DNA of 64,000 nucleotides, taken from contig NZ_JOCF01000025.1 in the NCBI RefSeq assembly GCF_000720635.1, positions 1-64,000 of the forward strand, given 5' to 3'. The first letter of the stretch is position 1; every line of letters starts with the position of its first letter. Below, one piece after another: positions 34,407 through 41,974 of the stretch. The DNA is from Streptomyces sp. NRRL WC-3742. Lineage in GTDB: Bacteria; Actinomycetota; Actinomycetes; Streptomycetales; Streptomycetaceae. The notes beneath the pieces were generated by a model. It worked only from the letters and a program-made list of their open reading frames with translations, had not been told where the DNA came from and did not search any database. Both the position numbers and the translations under genes were made by a program.

Positions 34407-35240
34407 ATGATCGACGTCGACGGATATCTGGCCGTGCTCGGAGTGGACCGGCCGAAGGCCCCTGATGCCGAGGCGCTCTCGGCACTGCACCGGGCGCACG
34501 TGGAGCGGGTCCCGTACGAGAACCTCGACATCCACCTCGGCCGGCCCACCGGCATCGGCGCCGCCGAGTGCGTGGACCGGATCGTGCGCGGCCGCGGCGG
34601 CTACTGCTTCCACCTCAACGGCGCGTTCGCCGCGCTGCTGACCGCCCTCGGCTACGAGGTCACCCTCCACCGGGCGGGCGTGCAGGGCACCTTGGCGGAC
34701 CCACCGAACGTGGGCGGTGAACACCTCGGGCTCACCGTCCGCCTCGACGGCGAGCGGTGGCTCGTCGACGTCGCCCTCGCCGGGGGCCTCTACGAGCCCG
34801 TCCCGCTGCGCGAAGGCCCGTACGTCCAGGCCCCGTTCACCGTCGCGCTTGCGCCGTCCGAGGTGGCGCCCGGCGGCTGGCGGTTCCTCCACGACGGGCG
34901 GGCCCCGTTCACGGCGATCGACTTCGCGCCGCAGCCGGTCGAGTTGGCCTCCTTCGCCGAGAAGCACGAGCACCTGTCGACGTCCCCCGAGTCCGGCTTC
35001 GTCCGCGTGCTCACCGCCCAACTCCGCGACGCCAAGGGCCTGTTCGTGCTCCGCAGCCGTCTGCTGCGCCGTATCGACGCGGCAGGCACGGAGGAGCGGA
35101 TCATCGACTCGCCGGAGGAGTTCGAGGACGTCCTGGCGGAGGTGTTCCGGATCGACCTGACCGACATCGCCCCCGCCGGCCGCTCCGACCTGTGGCGCCG
35201 CGCCTGCGACCAGCACCGCACCTGGGAGGCCACCCGGTGA
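34407..35240 (+). CDS. nat: Arylamine N-acetyltransferase
   Basis: 277 aa, ATG 34407. The Cys-His-Asp catalytic triad is visible: Cys67 in RGRGGYCFHLN, His106 in GGEHLGLTV and Asp121 in WLVDVALAGG. YENLDIHLGRP near residue 37 is also typical. Usual family length. Transfers acetyl from acetyl-CoA to arylamines or arylhydrazines; in actinomycetes related enzymes detoxify aromatic amines or cyclise amide bonds in ansamycin synthesis. No polyketide genes are nearby, so detoxification is the simpler reading. Convergent with the next gene across a large hairpin. Confidence 0.94.
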   Translation: MIDVDGYLAVLGVDRPKAPDAEALSALHRAHVERVPYENLDIHLGRPTGIGAAECVDRIVRGRGGYCFHLNGAFAALLTALGYEVTLHRAGVQGTLADPPNVGGEHLGLTVRLDGERWLVDVALAGGLYEPVPLREGPYVQAPFTVALAPSEVAPGGWRFLHDGRAPFTAIDFAPQPVELASFAEKHEHLSTSPESGFVRVLTAQLRDAKGLFVLRSRLLRRIDAAGTEERIIDSPEEFEDVLAEVFRIDLTDIAPAGRSDLWRRACDQHRTWEATR

Positions 35241-35242
35241 GG

Positions 35243-35312
35243 CGGCGGCCCCGGACCCCGGCCGGCCCGGACCCCGGACCCCGGCCCGGGTCGACGGGGC
35301 CCGGGGCCGCCG
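35243..35312. terminator. Long-stem terminator between convergent genes
   Basis: CGGCGGCCCCGG pairs with CCGGGGCCGCCG over a 46-nt loop that itself is full of GGACCCC/GGCCCGGG repeats able to fold. Lies between nat (+) and the DUF6882-like gene (-). Confidence 0.6.
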
Positions 35313-35321
35313 TGGGGCGGG

Positions 35322-36002
35322 TCAGGCGACGTTGATCGCGGCGATGCGGCCGAGGGCGTCGAAGGCGACCTCGGCGGTGCTGCCGCCCGGCAGGTGGGCG
35401 GTGATGCGGTCGGCGGCGGTGGTGGTCGGCACGCGGTGGTGGGCGAAGTAGCCGGTGACCACGGCGTGCGGGGAACGGCCGAACAGGCCCGCGCCGGTGA
35501 CGAGGTGGCGGGGCATCGTGAGCGGGTTCAACGGGGCGTGGGGGATCTGCGGGTCGTCGGGGGTGAAGTAGACCCGGGTGCCGGGGCCGGCCGGCTGGCC
35601 GATGTAGCCCGCCGCGCCGAGCACGCCCATGCCCACGAAGGCGAGCGATTCGGCGGCCCGGTGGGGATCGGCGAAGCCCGACAGGTCCACGCCCTCCTCC
35701 CGCAGCTCGGGCACGTCGTGGAGGCGCCCGAACTCGGCGATCCGCGCGCCGGCCGCGACCACCGCGCTGCCCCGCAGCCCAGGGTTCGCCCAGCCCCAGA
35801 GCCAGGACCGCCCGGCCTGGTCGTAGCTGCCCAGCAGGCCGACCCGCACGACGCGGCCGGAGGACTCGTAGCGGCACTGGTTCAGATCGACCGTCCAGGG
35901 GCCGCCGGGCAGGACCTGCTGGAGGGCTTCGAGCTGCTCGGCGCCCCAGGCGGCGTGGTGCTCGGCGGTACGGAGGAACGCATCGGTAAACGTCGACGTC
36001 AT
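35322..36002 (-). CDS. DUF6882-like protein
   Basis: 226 aa, ATG 36002. A TTAGGGT box about 9 nt upstream suggests a leaderless transcript. The sequence WLWGWANPGLRGSAV and the surrounding LLGSYDQAGRSW resemble the DUF6882 group of actinobacterial proteins, often found as orphans near toxin-immunity genes. Mixed alpha/beta, soluble. No catalytic motif recognised. Divergent from the GNAT-HD gene with 30 nt between starts. Confidence 0.7.
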   Translation of the reverse strand: MTSTFTDAFLRTAEHHAAWGAEQLEALQQVLPGGPWTVDLNQCRYESSGRVVRVGLLGSYDQAGRSWLWGWANPGLRGSAVVAAGARIAEFGRLHDVPELREEGVDLSGFADPHRAAESLAFVGMGVLGAAGYIGQPAGPGTRVYFTPDDPQIPHAPLNPLTMPRHLVTGAGLFGRSPHAVVTGYFAHHRVPTTTAADRITAHLPGGSTAEVAFDALGRIAAINVA

Positions 36003-36032
36003 GGGGATCACCCTAATGAGATCATCGGCTCC

Positions 36033-37589
36033 GTGACTTCGATGTGGCAGGGCAGGCAGCTCACCTTCGAACGCGTCGACGAGGACCGCATCGGCGAGGT
36101 GCTGGAGGTGCTCGACGAGGCGGCGGGCTGGCTGGGGGCCCAGGGCATCAGGCAGTGGCCGGCACGGTTCGAACGGGCGTGGGTCGAGGATTCCGTCGCC
36201 CGCGGGGAGACCTGGCTGGTTCTCGTCGACGAGAAGCCGGCCGCGACGGTGACCGTGGACTGGGCCGACCCGCACTGGGCCGACCTCGGCGGCACGGCCG
36301 CGTACGTGCACAAGCTGGCGGTGCGGCGCTGGGCGTCGGGGCTCGGGGGCGTCGTCCTCGACTGGGCGCTCGCCGCGGCGAGCAGCCGGGGGGTGGAGTT
36401 CCTACGGCTGGACTGCGTGAGGTCCAACGCGCGGCTGCGCTCCTACTACGAGTCCCGCGGGTTCGTGTACCGCGGTGACGTCCAGTGGATCGATCCCTCG
36501 GGCAAGCAGCCGGACGACGGCCCCGGCTACTGGCAGAGCCGCTACGAGATGCGAGTGGACGGGCAGGGTCGGAAGACCGTGCACGCGCGAACCTCCCGGG
36601 CCGTCCCGAGCAACGTCCTCGGCCTGGCACCCGAGTTCACCGACCCGCTGTGGCGCACGGCCGTCCGGCTGAACCCCGTGGAAGCCGAACTGCTGCGCAC
36701 CGAACCGCTGCGGCGCCTGCACTTCGTGGCGCACGGCGGGGCGTCGACGCTCACCACCCTGCAGTCGTACTCCCGGCTGGAGCACACGCTCGGGGTGCTC
36801 GCGCTCGTCGCGCACTTCCGGCCCCGGGACGAACTCCTGCGGGTGGCAGCCCTGTTGCACGACATCGGGCACCTGCCGCTGAGCCACACCTTCGAGGGGC
36901 TCGGCGGCCTCGACCACCACGCGATCGGCCTGGAGCTGCTGCGCACCGAGCCGATCAGCGGCGTGCTGGCGCGGCACGGGATCGGCGTCGAGGAGGTCGT
37001 GGCCGCGCTGGAGGGGCTCGTCGGCCGTCCCGGCCTGATGAACCTCGACCACCTGGACTCCTATGCCCGCAGCGGCCGTTCGGCCGGGCGGCTCGACGCC
37101 GACCCGGCCGCGCTGCTGGCGGGGCTGCGGCTGGAGGACGGAGTGGTGTCGGCCGACCGTGAGGGTGCGGCGGTGCTGGTGCGGGCCGTGTGCGCGGAGG
37201 CGCGGCTGCACACCTCCTGGGACAACGTGGGCCCGGTGTCGGTGGTACGGCGGCTGGCGGGCCGGCTGCTCGACGCCCCGGACGGCGCGGCGGCGGCCGA
37301 GGTCGCGCGGATGACCGACCAGCAGCTGTGGTCGGCCTTCGAGGCGTACGAGGGCACGGCGGCGGAGAGCCGCCGGATCCGTTACGAGGCGCACCGGTTG
37401 AGGGTCGAGCCGGGGCGGCGGGACGGCCTCGGGTGGGACGGCCCCGGGTGGGACTTCTCGCTGCGCAAGATCTACAGCTCCGCACCGCTGGTGGAGGGAC
37501 GCCTGGTTGAGGAGGCCGCCCCCGAACTCACCGCCGAGCTGGAGGGGTTGAGGCTGCTTCCGACGAACTTCCGGGTCTGGTGGGGATGA
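36033..37589 (+). CDS. GNAT acetyltransferase fused to HD phosphohydrolase
   Basis: 518 aa from GTG 36033 (ATG 36042 is also possible), one uninterrupted frame. Residues 1-170 are a GNAT: AAYVHKLAVRRWASGLGGVV gives the acetyl-CoA loop, and LRLDCVRSNARLRSYYESRG the closing alpha-4/beta-5 segment. Residues about 195-518 are an HD-domain of the YdhJ/SAMHD1-like class: RLEHTLGVLALV (His), LLHDIGHLPLSHTFE (His-Asp plus second His) and MNLDHLDSYARS (late Asp). HD enzymes of this class hydrolyse nucleotides or phosphodiesters. The combination in one chain is unusual. The stop abuts that of the convergent membrane gene with no gap. Confidence 0.87.
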   Translation: MTSMWQGRQLTFERVDEDRIGEVLEVLDEAAGWLGAQGIRQWPARFERAWVEDSVARGETWLVLVDEKPAATVTVDWADPHWADLGGTAAYVHKLAVRRWASGLGGVVLDWALAAASSRGVEFLRLDCVRSNARLRSYYESRGFVYRGDVQWIDPSGKQPDDGPGYWQSRYEMRVDGQGRKTVHARTSRAVPSNVLGLAPEFTDPLWRTAVRLNPVEAELLRTEPLRRLHFVAHGGASTLTTLQSYSRLEHTLGVLALVAHFRPRDELLRVAALLHDIGHLPLSHTFEGLGGLDHHAIGLELLRTEPISGVLARHGIGVEEVVAALEGLVGRPGLMNLDHLDSYARSGRSAGRLDADPAALLAGLRLEDGVVSADREGAAVLVRAVCAEARLHTSWDNVGPVSVVRRLAGRLLDAPDGAAAAEVARMTDQQLWSAFEAYEGTAAESRRIRYEAHRLRVEPGRRDGLGWDGPGWDFSLRKIYSSAPLVEGRLVEEAAPELTAELEGLRLLPTNFRVWWG

Positions 37590-38126
37590 TCAGCGCCGGG
37601 GACGGTGGCGGCGGTAGTAGGAGACGGTGACGGCGCCGAGCAGCGGGCCCCAGAGGACGAGCGGCATGTAGGCGACGCCGATGATGTGCAGCCAGACGCC
37701 CTCGTAGGCGGGGTGGTGCTCGGTGCTCCACCAGTCCAGGCCGTCGCCCCACAGCACGGTGAGCGCCAACGCCCCGAGCCCGGCGGGGACGACGGCGGCG
37801 AGCGGGCGGACACGGCGGCCGCCGATGAACGGGATCCAGCGCGGCACCACCTCGCCCCAGGGCCGCACCAGGCCGATCGTCAGCAGCGCGAGGGCCTCGG
37901 ACACGACGCTGAGCGCGATCACGGCGACCGAGCCCACCCCGGGAATCCGGAAGGTGTGGCGCAGCACCTGCTCGCTGTACCCGACCGGCAAGCCGAACCC
38001 CATGGCGATCCGCCACAGCCCGGACGGGACGGTGCTGAGCGCGGCGGCATGCGCGGCCCACACCGCCCACCGGGGCGCGGGCGGAACGGTGTGCGGGTCG
38101 GTGTGCGGGTCGGTGGCGGTGATCAT
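37590..38126 (-). CDS. Integral membrane protein
   Basis: 178 aa, ATG 38126 preceded by GAAGG. After an 18-residue Asp/Pro/Thr-rich start there are four hydrophobic helices (about 28-47, 66-95, 112-130, 145-170), the second long and possibly kinked (VAVIALSVVSEALALLTIG). Short Arg-rich C-terminus (YYRRHRPRR) on the cytoplasmic side. No family recognised. Its stop is directly adjacent to the GNAT-HD stop, and its 5' end borders a truncated DUF1877 fragment on the same strand. Confidence 0.78.
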   Translation of the reverse strand: MITATDPHTDPHTVPPAPRWAVWAAHAAALSTVPSGLWRIAMGFGLPVGYSEQVLRHTFRIPGVGSVAVIALSVVSEALALLTIGLVRPWGEVVPRWIPFIGGRRVRPLAAVVPAGLGALALTVLWGDGLDWWSTEHHPAYEGVWLHIIGVAYMPLVLWGPLLGAVTVSYYRRHRPRR

Positions 38127-38130
38127 GCCT

Positions 38131-38295
38131 TCAGGCTCGCCGACCTGCGGCGGGGTCACGTCCTCCTGGAGGGCTGCCGCCCTCCCCCCGGCGGGGGAGG
38201 GGCCGTCCGGGTAGGTGCACGGCCCACTCGGGATCCGCGACGGCCTTCGCCAACTCTTCGGGCGTGACGCGCAGGTACGCGCCGTTCATGCTCAT
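38131..38295 (-). pseudogene. Truncated DUF1877 gene fragment
   Basis: The first ~27 codons from ATG 38295 read MSMNGAYLRVTPEELAKAV and on to EWAVHL, the standard opening of DUF1877 (YfbM-like) proteins of about 150-170 aa. After that the frame becomes Arg/Gly/Pro-rich hairpin DNA with no family resemblance and stops near 38131. So only the 5' end remains, cut off close to 38214 next to a strong hairpin. Confidence 0.7.
38180..38201. repeat. GC hairpin at the truncation point
   Basis: CCCTCCCCC, loop CGGC, GGGGGAGGG: perfect 9-bp stem. A smaller GAGGGC/GCCCTC hairpin is just to the left. It may terminate the fragment or mark the deletion joint. Confidence 0.6.
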
Positions 38296-38340
38296 GGGCG
38301 GCAGAATACGGACGGGTTCCGACAACGGGGGAGTGGTGGA

Positions 38341-38586
38341 ATGGCCCGCAGGGGAGTGGCGTTGGCGCTCGCCGTGGGGTCCGCGCTGGTGCCGGCGGGG
38401 TGCGGCGGTGGCGACGACGACGGCGCGAAGGCGGCGGCAGAGGTGAAGACGGAGGCCACGGCTCAGGTGCGGGTCGGGCACGAGGTGGCGCCGGGCCGTT
38501 ACACCGGCAGCTTCTACCTCGACCGGGGCCACAGCCGGGTGTTCTTCTGCACCACCAACCCGAAGGAGCCCGCCCCCGCCGGCTGA
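38341..38586 (+). CDS. Small putative lipoprotein
   Basis: 81 aa; GGGGGAG at 38328-38334 and ATG 38341. N-terminus MARRGVALALAVGSALVPAGC has the form of a lipoprotein signal with Cys21 after PAG. The mature part is short: an Asp-rich DDD spacer, an Ala/Lys/Thr stretch and a small beta domain (YTGSFYLDRGHSRVFFC). The end KEPAPAG looks abrupt, so this could be a shortened relative of a longer protein. No family recognised. Confidence 0.55.
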   Translation: MARRGVALALAVGSALVPAGCGGGDDDGAKAAAEVKTEATAQVRVGHEVAPGRYTGSFYLDRGHSRVFFCTTNPKEPAPAG

Positions 38587-38650
38587 GGCGTCCGGGTTGG
38601 CGCTCGGAAACCCGGCTGCCCGGTGATCATGGTGCGTGTACCCTCGCCCG

Positions 38651-38773
38651 ATGATCGATCGCATCACCGAGGCTCGGTCCGCCGCCTCCGCCCGCGCAGC
38701 CCGCCGCCGTCCGCGGCTTCCCGGACGCCTACGCGGCCGAGCTGACCGCCAACTACGGGGGGCAGCGCGATGA
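38651..38773 (+). pseudogene. Possible frameshifted gene remnant
   Basis: ATG 38651 opens MIDRITEARS, but the protein-like continuation lies one base over: a Pro tract, then AAVRGFPDAYAAELTANYGG in another frame that runs into the next gene. The pieces would fit one small protein whose middle has been deleted or shifted. It may recall SMI1/KNR4-like immunity proteins; too short to be sure. Confidence 0.3.
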
Positions 38774-39210
38774 CGGAGGAGACCGGACCGGAGCCGCTGG
38801 GCGTGTGCCTCGTGGCCAACGTCGCCCAGGAGACCAGGCACGGCGTGGGCGGCCAGGAGATCCGCAGGGGGCTCCGGCACTTCGCGCCGGGGGCGAAGGT
38901 GTGGATCGCGCCGCCGGCCTGGGGCGACGGCGGTGAATGCGTCATCGTGGCCGGACGGCATCGGGGGAACAGCCGCCGTTACGTACGGATGGTCGTCGAG
39001 AGCCGGTTCCTGGTGAACTTCCGGGTCCGTGCCGTCTACAGCCCCGCCCTGGTGCGCGCCTTGACGGAGGCGGAGCCCGGGGAGGAGAAGGAGTTCGGCG
39101 CCCACTTCCTGTGGCCGCGGGAACAGGCGGAGAACTGGGCGCGGTCCGCGAACGCGGGGGAGCCGGAGGCCCGGACGGACCTTCCCCCGGCGGGGGAACT
39201 ACTGCAGTAG
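38770..39210 (+). CDS. Conserved-type hypothetical protein
   Basis: 146 aa, ATG 38770. GVCLVANVAQETRHGVGG, HFAPGAKVWIAPPAWGDGG and IVAGRHRGNSRRYVRMVV form a mainly beta-stranded soluble domain followed by a helix with YSPALVRALTE. Proteins of this general sequence style recur in streptomycetes near other orphan immunity-like genes, but no function is assigned that I know of. The 3' end runs into a cluster of overlapping inverted repeats. Confidence 0.7.
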   Translation: MTEETGPEPLGVCLVANVAQETRHGVGGQEIRRGLRHFAPGAKVWIAPPAWGDGGECVIVAGRHRGNSRRYVRMVVESRFLVNFRVRAVYSPALVRALTEAEPGEEKEFGAHFLWPREQAENWARSANAGEPEARTDLPPAGELLQ

Positions 39211-39280
39211 TGCCACTACTTCCGTAGTTCCCGCGCGCTCCGCCGCACAGGAAGTCGGCCCGGCCGACTTCCTGTGCGGC
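39194..39280. terminator. Compound hairpin region with 39-bp near-perfect palindrome
   Basis: Main element: 19-bp perfect arms at 39242-39260 and 39262-39280 around one central C, core AGGAAGTCGGCC. Just left, GGGAACTAC (39194-39202) pairs with GTAGTTCCC (39224-39232), while inside them ACTACTGCAGTAGT and AGTAGTGCCACTACT offer competing stems. Between the convergent 38770 and DUF1963 genes. Confidence 0.85.
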
Positions 39281-39289
39281 AACCAGGGA

Positions 39290-40018
39290 CTACGAGCACT
39301 CCCAGAAGAAGCGGCCCTCGAGGTGGTCGGGGCTGACGAAACCGAAGCCGTACCCGCCGCCGAAGTTGAGGACGTACGGGCCTCCGTCGTCGGATGCGTC
39401 GCTGATCTTGAAGAGGAACTGCCAGGGGGAGCCGACGCGCGCGTAGCTGTTGGGGTAGCAGGCGGTGCCGCCGAGGTAGTCGTGAAGATCCTCACCGCCG
39501 GGTTGCTCGACGTCGGGACCCTCGCCGCGCAGGCTCCGCTCCCATGCCGCCTGCTCGTCGATCGAACGGTCGATCTCGGGCGACACCGGCTGGAGGTCGA
39601 GGTGCCACTCGACCGGGACCTCCGACTCGTCGGACCCCCAGCGCCAGAGCGTCCGCCCCTGCGTGCCGGGCGGTCCGATGACGGCGAAGGAGGGGACGCG
39701 GCCGCCGGGCTGCACGAGAAGGACGGCGTCGCCGCGCTCCGGATCGAGGCCGCCCATGATGAGGTCCTCCTCGTCGAGGAAGAGGTAGGCCAGCCGGAGC
39801 TCGTCCCCGGGGACCGGGAACTGCCCGACGAACACCAGCGGACGCCCGGTGGACGGGTCCACCGGCCAGGCGGGCTCGCTCAGCCACACGGGCTGCCCGC
39901 CCAGCTTGGCCACCGGCTCACGGATCGGCTGCTCGGCCGCACGGAGGCTCATCTGCCGGCGCGGCAGGAAGGCCGCGTCGTACGGCCCCTGCGCTCGCCC
40001 GGTGGGACGCGTGATCAT
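39290..40018 (-). CDS. DUF1963 (YwqG-like) protein
   Basis: 242 aa, ATG 40018; minus-strand TAAGGT box 8 nt upstream of the start region. KLGGQPVWLSEPAWPVDPST followed by FVGQF is the DUF1963 opening, and the domain continues with LAYLFLDEED and the C-terminal GGYGFGFVSPDHLEG-type strand that packs the sheet. Soluble. DUF1963 proteins have no proven biochemical role and often sit beside other orphan, immunity-like genes, as here. Flanked on both sides by hairpins sharing the same core sequence. Confidence 0.85.
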   Translation of the reverse strand: MITRPTGRAQGPYDAAFLPRRQMSLRAAEQPIREPVAKLGGQPVWLSEPAWPVDPSTGRPLVFVGQFPVPGDELRLAYLFLDEEDLIMGGLDPERGDAVLLVQPGGRVPSFAVIGPPGTQGRTLWRWGSDESEVPVEWHLDLQPVSPEIDRSIDEQAAWERSLRGEGPDVEQPGGEDLHDYLGGTACYPNSYARVGSPWQFLFKISDASDDGGPYVLNFGGGYGFGFVSPDHLEGRFFWECS

Positions 40019-40079
40019 GACCGGACACCTTAGAACACACCCCCGACCGTCCCCACCCCCGGCCCCGACGGCCGCCGCC

Positions 40080-40116
40080 GCGCGCAGGAAGTCGGTCCGG
40101 CCGACTTCCTGCGCGC
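40080..40116. terminator. Hairpin sharing core with the 39242 palindrome
   Basis: Perfect 16-bp arms GCGCGCAGGAAGTCGG / CCGACTTCCTGCGCGC, loop TCCGG. The CAGGAAGTCGG core and its complement are the same as in the hairpin 840 bp away on the other side of the DUF1963 gene. Confidence 0.85.
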
Positions 40117-40122
40117 AGCGGG

Positions 40123-40518
40123 TCAGGCCGTGCCGAAGGGGTTGTCGATCGCGTAGCGCCAGTGGCCGTCGGGGCTGCGGCGGGCGATGTCGGTGGCGGT
40201 GCCGGTGAGGTGGATGTCGGTGCCGTCGGGGGTGGTGCCCTTGATGGTCCAGTCGACGATCAGGAGGGCGAGGTCGCCCGTGACGTAGGTGTGCCGGGGG
40301 TGGACGGTGATGGGTACGCCCAGGGACTGGAACTCGGCGCTGGCGCGCGCGAGGTCGGGGCCGGTGGCGGTGCGCCCGGGGGCGGGGACGAAGAGGGCGC
40401 CGGGCTCGTAGACCTGGGCGAGGGCGTCCGGGGCGCCGCTGTTGAAGGCGGCGGCGAAGACGGCCGGGTGTTGTGCCGGGTCGGTGGTCAGGGGGAGGGT
40501 GGTGGGGTGGTGAGTCAT
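40123..40518 (-). CDS. SnoaL-like/NTF2-fold protein
   Basis: 131 aa, ATG 40518. PAVFAAAFNSGAPDALAQVY, EPGALFVPAPGRTATG and LLIVDWTIKGTTPDGTDIHL followed by DGHWRYAIDNPFG are the segments of the DUF4440/SnoaL-like cone fold seen in small stress and tailoring enzymes. Catalysis not predictable. Its start codon abuts that of a divergent HxlR regulator, the usual arrangement of a regulator and its target. Confidence 0.87.
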   Translation of the reverse strand: MTHHPTTLPLTTDPAQHPAVFAAAFNSGAPDALAQVYEPGALFVPAPGRTATGPDLARASAEFQSLGVPITVHPRHTYVTGDLALLIVDWTIKGTTPDGTDIHLTGTATDIARRSPDGHWRYAIDNPFGTA

Positions 40519-40917
40519 GTGAGCAGTGAAGTCGGGCCCCGCGTGGGTCACCAAACGGAAACCGGCAGGCCCTGGGACGAGGAACTGGTCCCCGACGAGC
40601 GCGGCCGCACGGGGAACCCGGAGCAGGGCTGCCCGGTGGAGGTGGCCCTCGCGGCGATCGCCGGCCGCTGGACCACCCTGGTGCTGCGGGAACTGATGCA
40701 CGGCCCGGCGTCCTACGGGGAGTTGAGGGAACGGCTGCCGAGGATCAGCCCGAAGGTGCTCGCCGAGCGCCTGCGGGCCCTGGAGGATCGGGAGTTGGTG
40801 GTGCGCGAGCGCGTGCGGGGCTTCCCCGTGCGGACCTCGTACGGGCTGACGCCCCGCGGTGAGGCGCTGCGCCCGCTGCTGGTGGAGCTGTACCGGACGG
40901 GATCGGCGCTCAGCTGA
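40519..40917 (+). CDS. HxlR-family regulator
   Basis: 132 aa from GTG 40519, or 124 aa from GTG 40543, which leaves room for a promoter. Conserved HxlR features: CPVEVALAAIAGRWTTLVLR, YGELRERLPRISPKVLAERL (recognition helix) and SYGLTPRGEALRPLL (wing). HxlR proteins are winged-helix dimers responding to reactive electrophiles, flavins or redox state. Probably represses the divergent SnoaL-like gene and itself. Its 3' end overlaps the convergent S66 peptidase gene by 8 bp. Confidence 0.92.
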   Translation: MSSEVGPRVGHQTETGRPWDEELVPDERGRTGNPEQGCPVEVALAAIAGRWTTLVLRELMHGPASYGELRERLPRISPKVLAERLRALEDRELVVRERVRGFPVRTSYGLTPRGEALRPLLVELYRTGSALS

Positions 40918-41902
40918 CCGCCGGTTCGAGCAGCGCCAGCCTCCGCCGCTCCGCGTCGAGTTCGGCGCGGATGCCGACGGGCACGGGGAGGTTCGGCCCG
41001 GCGTGCCCGAAGTCCACGTTGCCCAGGACCGGGATGTCACGCCCGCCGAGGACGTCGAGGACGATCTCGCGCAGGGTCGGGGACGCGCCGGGCTCGAGCC
41101 CGGTGATCTCGCGCGGAACGCCCACGACCATGCCGGCGATCCGGTCGAGGATGCCGCAGTGCCGCAGCACCTGGAGGTAGCTCCACACGTGCGAGGCGTG
41201 TCCGCCCATCTCCTCCCAGAACAGCACCGCGCCGTCGAACCGTTCGAGCGGCAGGGCGAAGGGCGTCGCCTGCGCCAGCACGATGCGGTTGATCACCGCG
41301 CCGATCAGCGGCCCCTCGACGCGCCCGACGCGCCCGGGGCGCCAGCACTCCCACGCCGGCCCGGTGGGCAGCGCGCCGATCGGCTCGGTGCTGGTCAGCA
41401 ACCTGGCGTACAGCGCGGAGAGTTCGGCGCGGCGCGCCTCGGGCACGGACTGCCAGTTCCCGCCGAAGCCGGGCACGGCCATGTCCGCGTGGAAGCCGAC
41501 CAGGCCCGTGCGGGCGTGGAGCACCAGGTGGAGGAGGGAGATGTCGCTGTAGCCGAGGATCGGCTTGGGGTCGGCCCGGACGGCCTCGACGTCGATCAGG
41601 TCCAGGTAGCCGAAGGCGGTCTGGCCGCCGTCGCTGGCGACGATCGCACGCACCTCGGGGTCGCGGAGCAGGCCGTTGAGCTCGGCGGCGATCTCGGCCG
41701 GGGCGGCGGCGCTCCACCAGTGCCGGCGCCCGGCCTCGAGCAGCGGAGCCCGGCGGACGCGGAATCCCATGCCCTGGAGAACGCCCACCGTCCGCTCGAC
41801 GTTGGGCTCGTACGCGGCGGGCAGCGGCCCGGAGAGCGAGGCGATGACGACGAGGTCGCCGGGCTTCAGGGCGCGGGGGCGCAGTGGCGCGGGGCTCGTC
41901 AT
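40910..41902 (-). CDS. S66 peptidase (LD-carboxypeptidase/MccF-like)
   Basis: 330 aa, ATG 41902; GACACT box 7 nt before it suggests a leaderless mRNA. S66 serine peptidase: nucleophile Ser119 in ILGYSDISLL, Glu in LFWEEMGG and His in FGHAGPNLPVPVG complete the Ser-Glu-His triad. LdcA-type members trim tetrapeptide stems of recycled murein; MccF-type members cleave aminoacyl-nucleotide antibiotics and give immunity. WEEMGGHASHVW resembles the MccF loop region, so an immunity role is possible. Cytosolic, no signal peptide. Confidence 0.9.
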   Translation of the reverse strand: MTSPAPLRPRALKPGDLVVIASLSGPLPAAYEPNVERTVGVLQGMGFRVRRAPLLEAGRRHWWSAAAPAEIAAELNGLLRDPEVRAIVASDGGQTAFGYLDLIDVEAVRADPKPILGYSDISLLHLVLHARTGLVGFHADMAVPGFGGNWQSVPEARRAELSALYARLLTSTEPIGALPTGPAWECWRPGRVGRVEGPLIGAVINRIVLAQATPFALPLERFDGAVLFWEEMGGHASHVWSYLQVLRHCGILDRIAGMVVGVPREITGLEPGASPTLREIVLDVLGGRDIPVLGNVDFGHAGPNLPVPVGIRAELDAERRRLALLEPAVS

Positions 41903-41974
41903 GGGGGACAGTGTCGCGGGTGTCGCCCTGGAGGTCACGCGGGTTTATACGGGTTCACAGCAGGGCGGTCGTGA

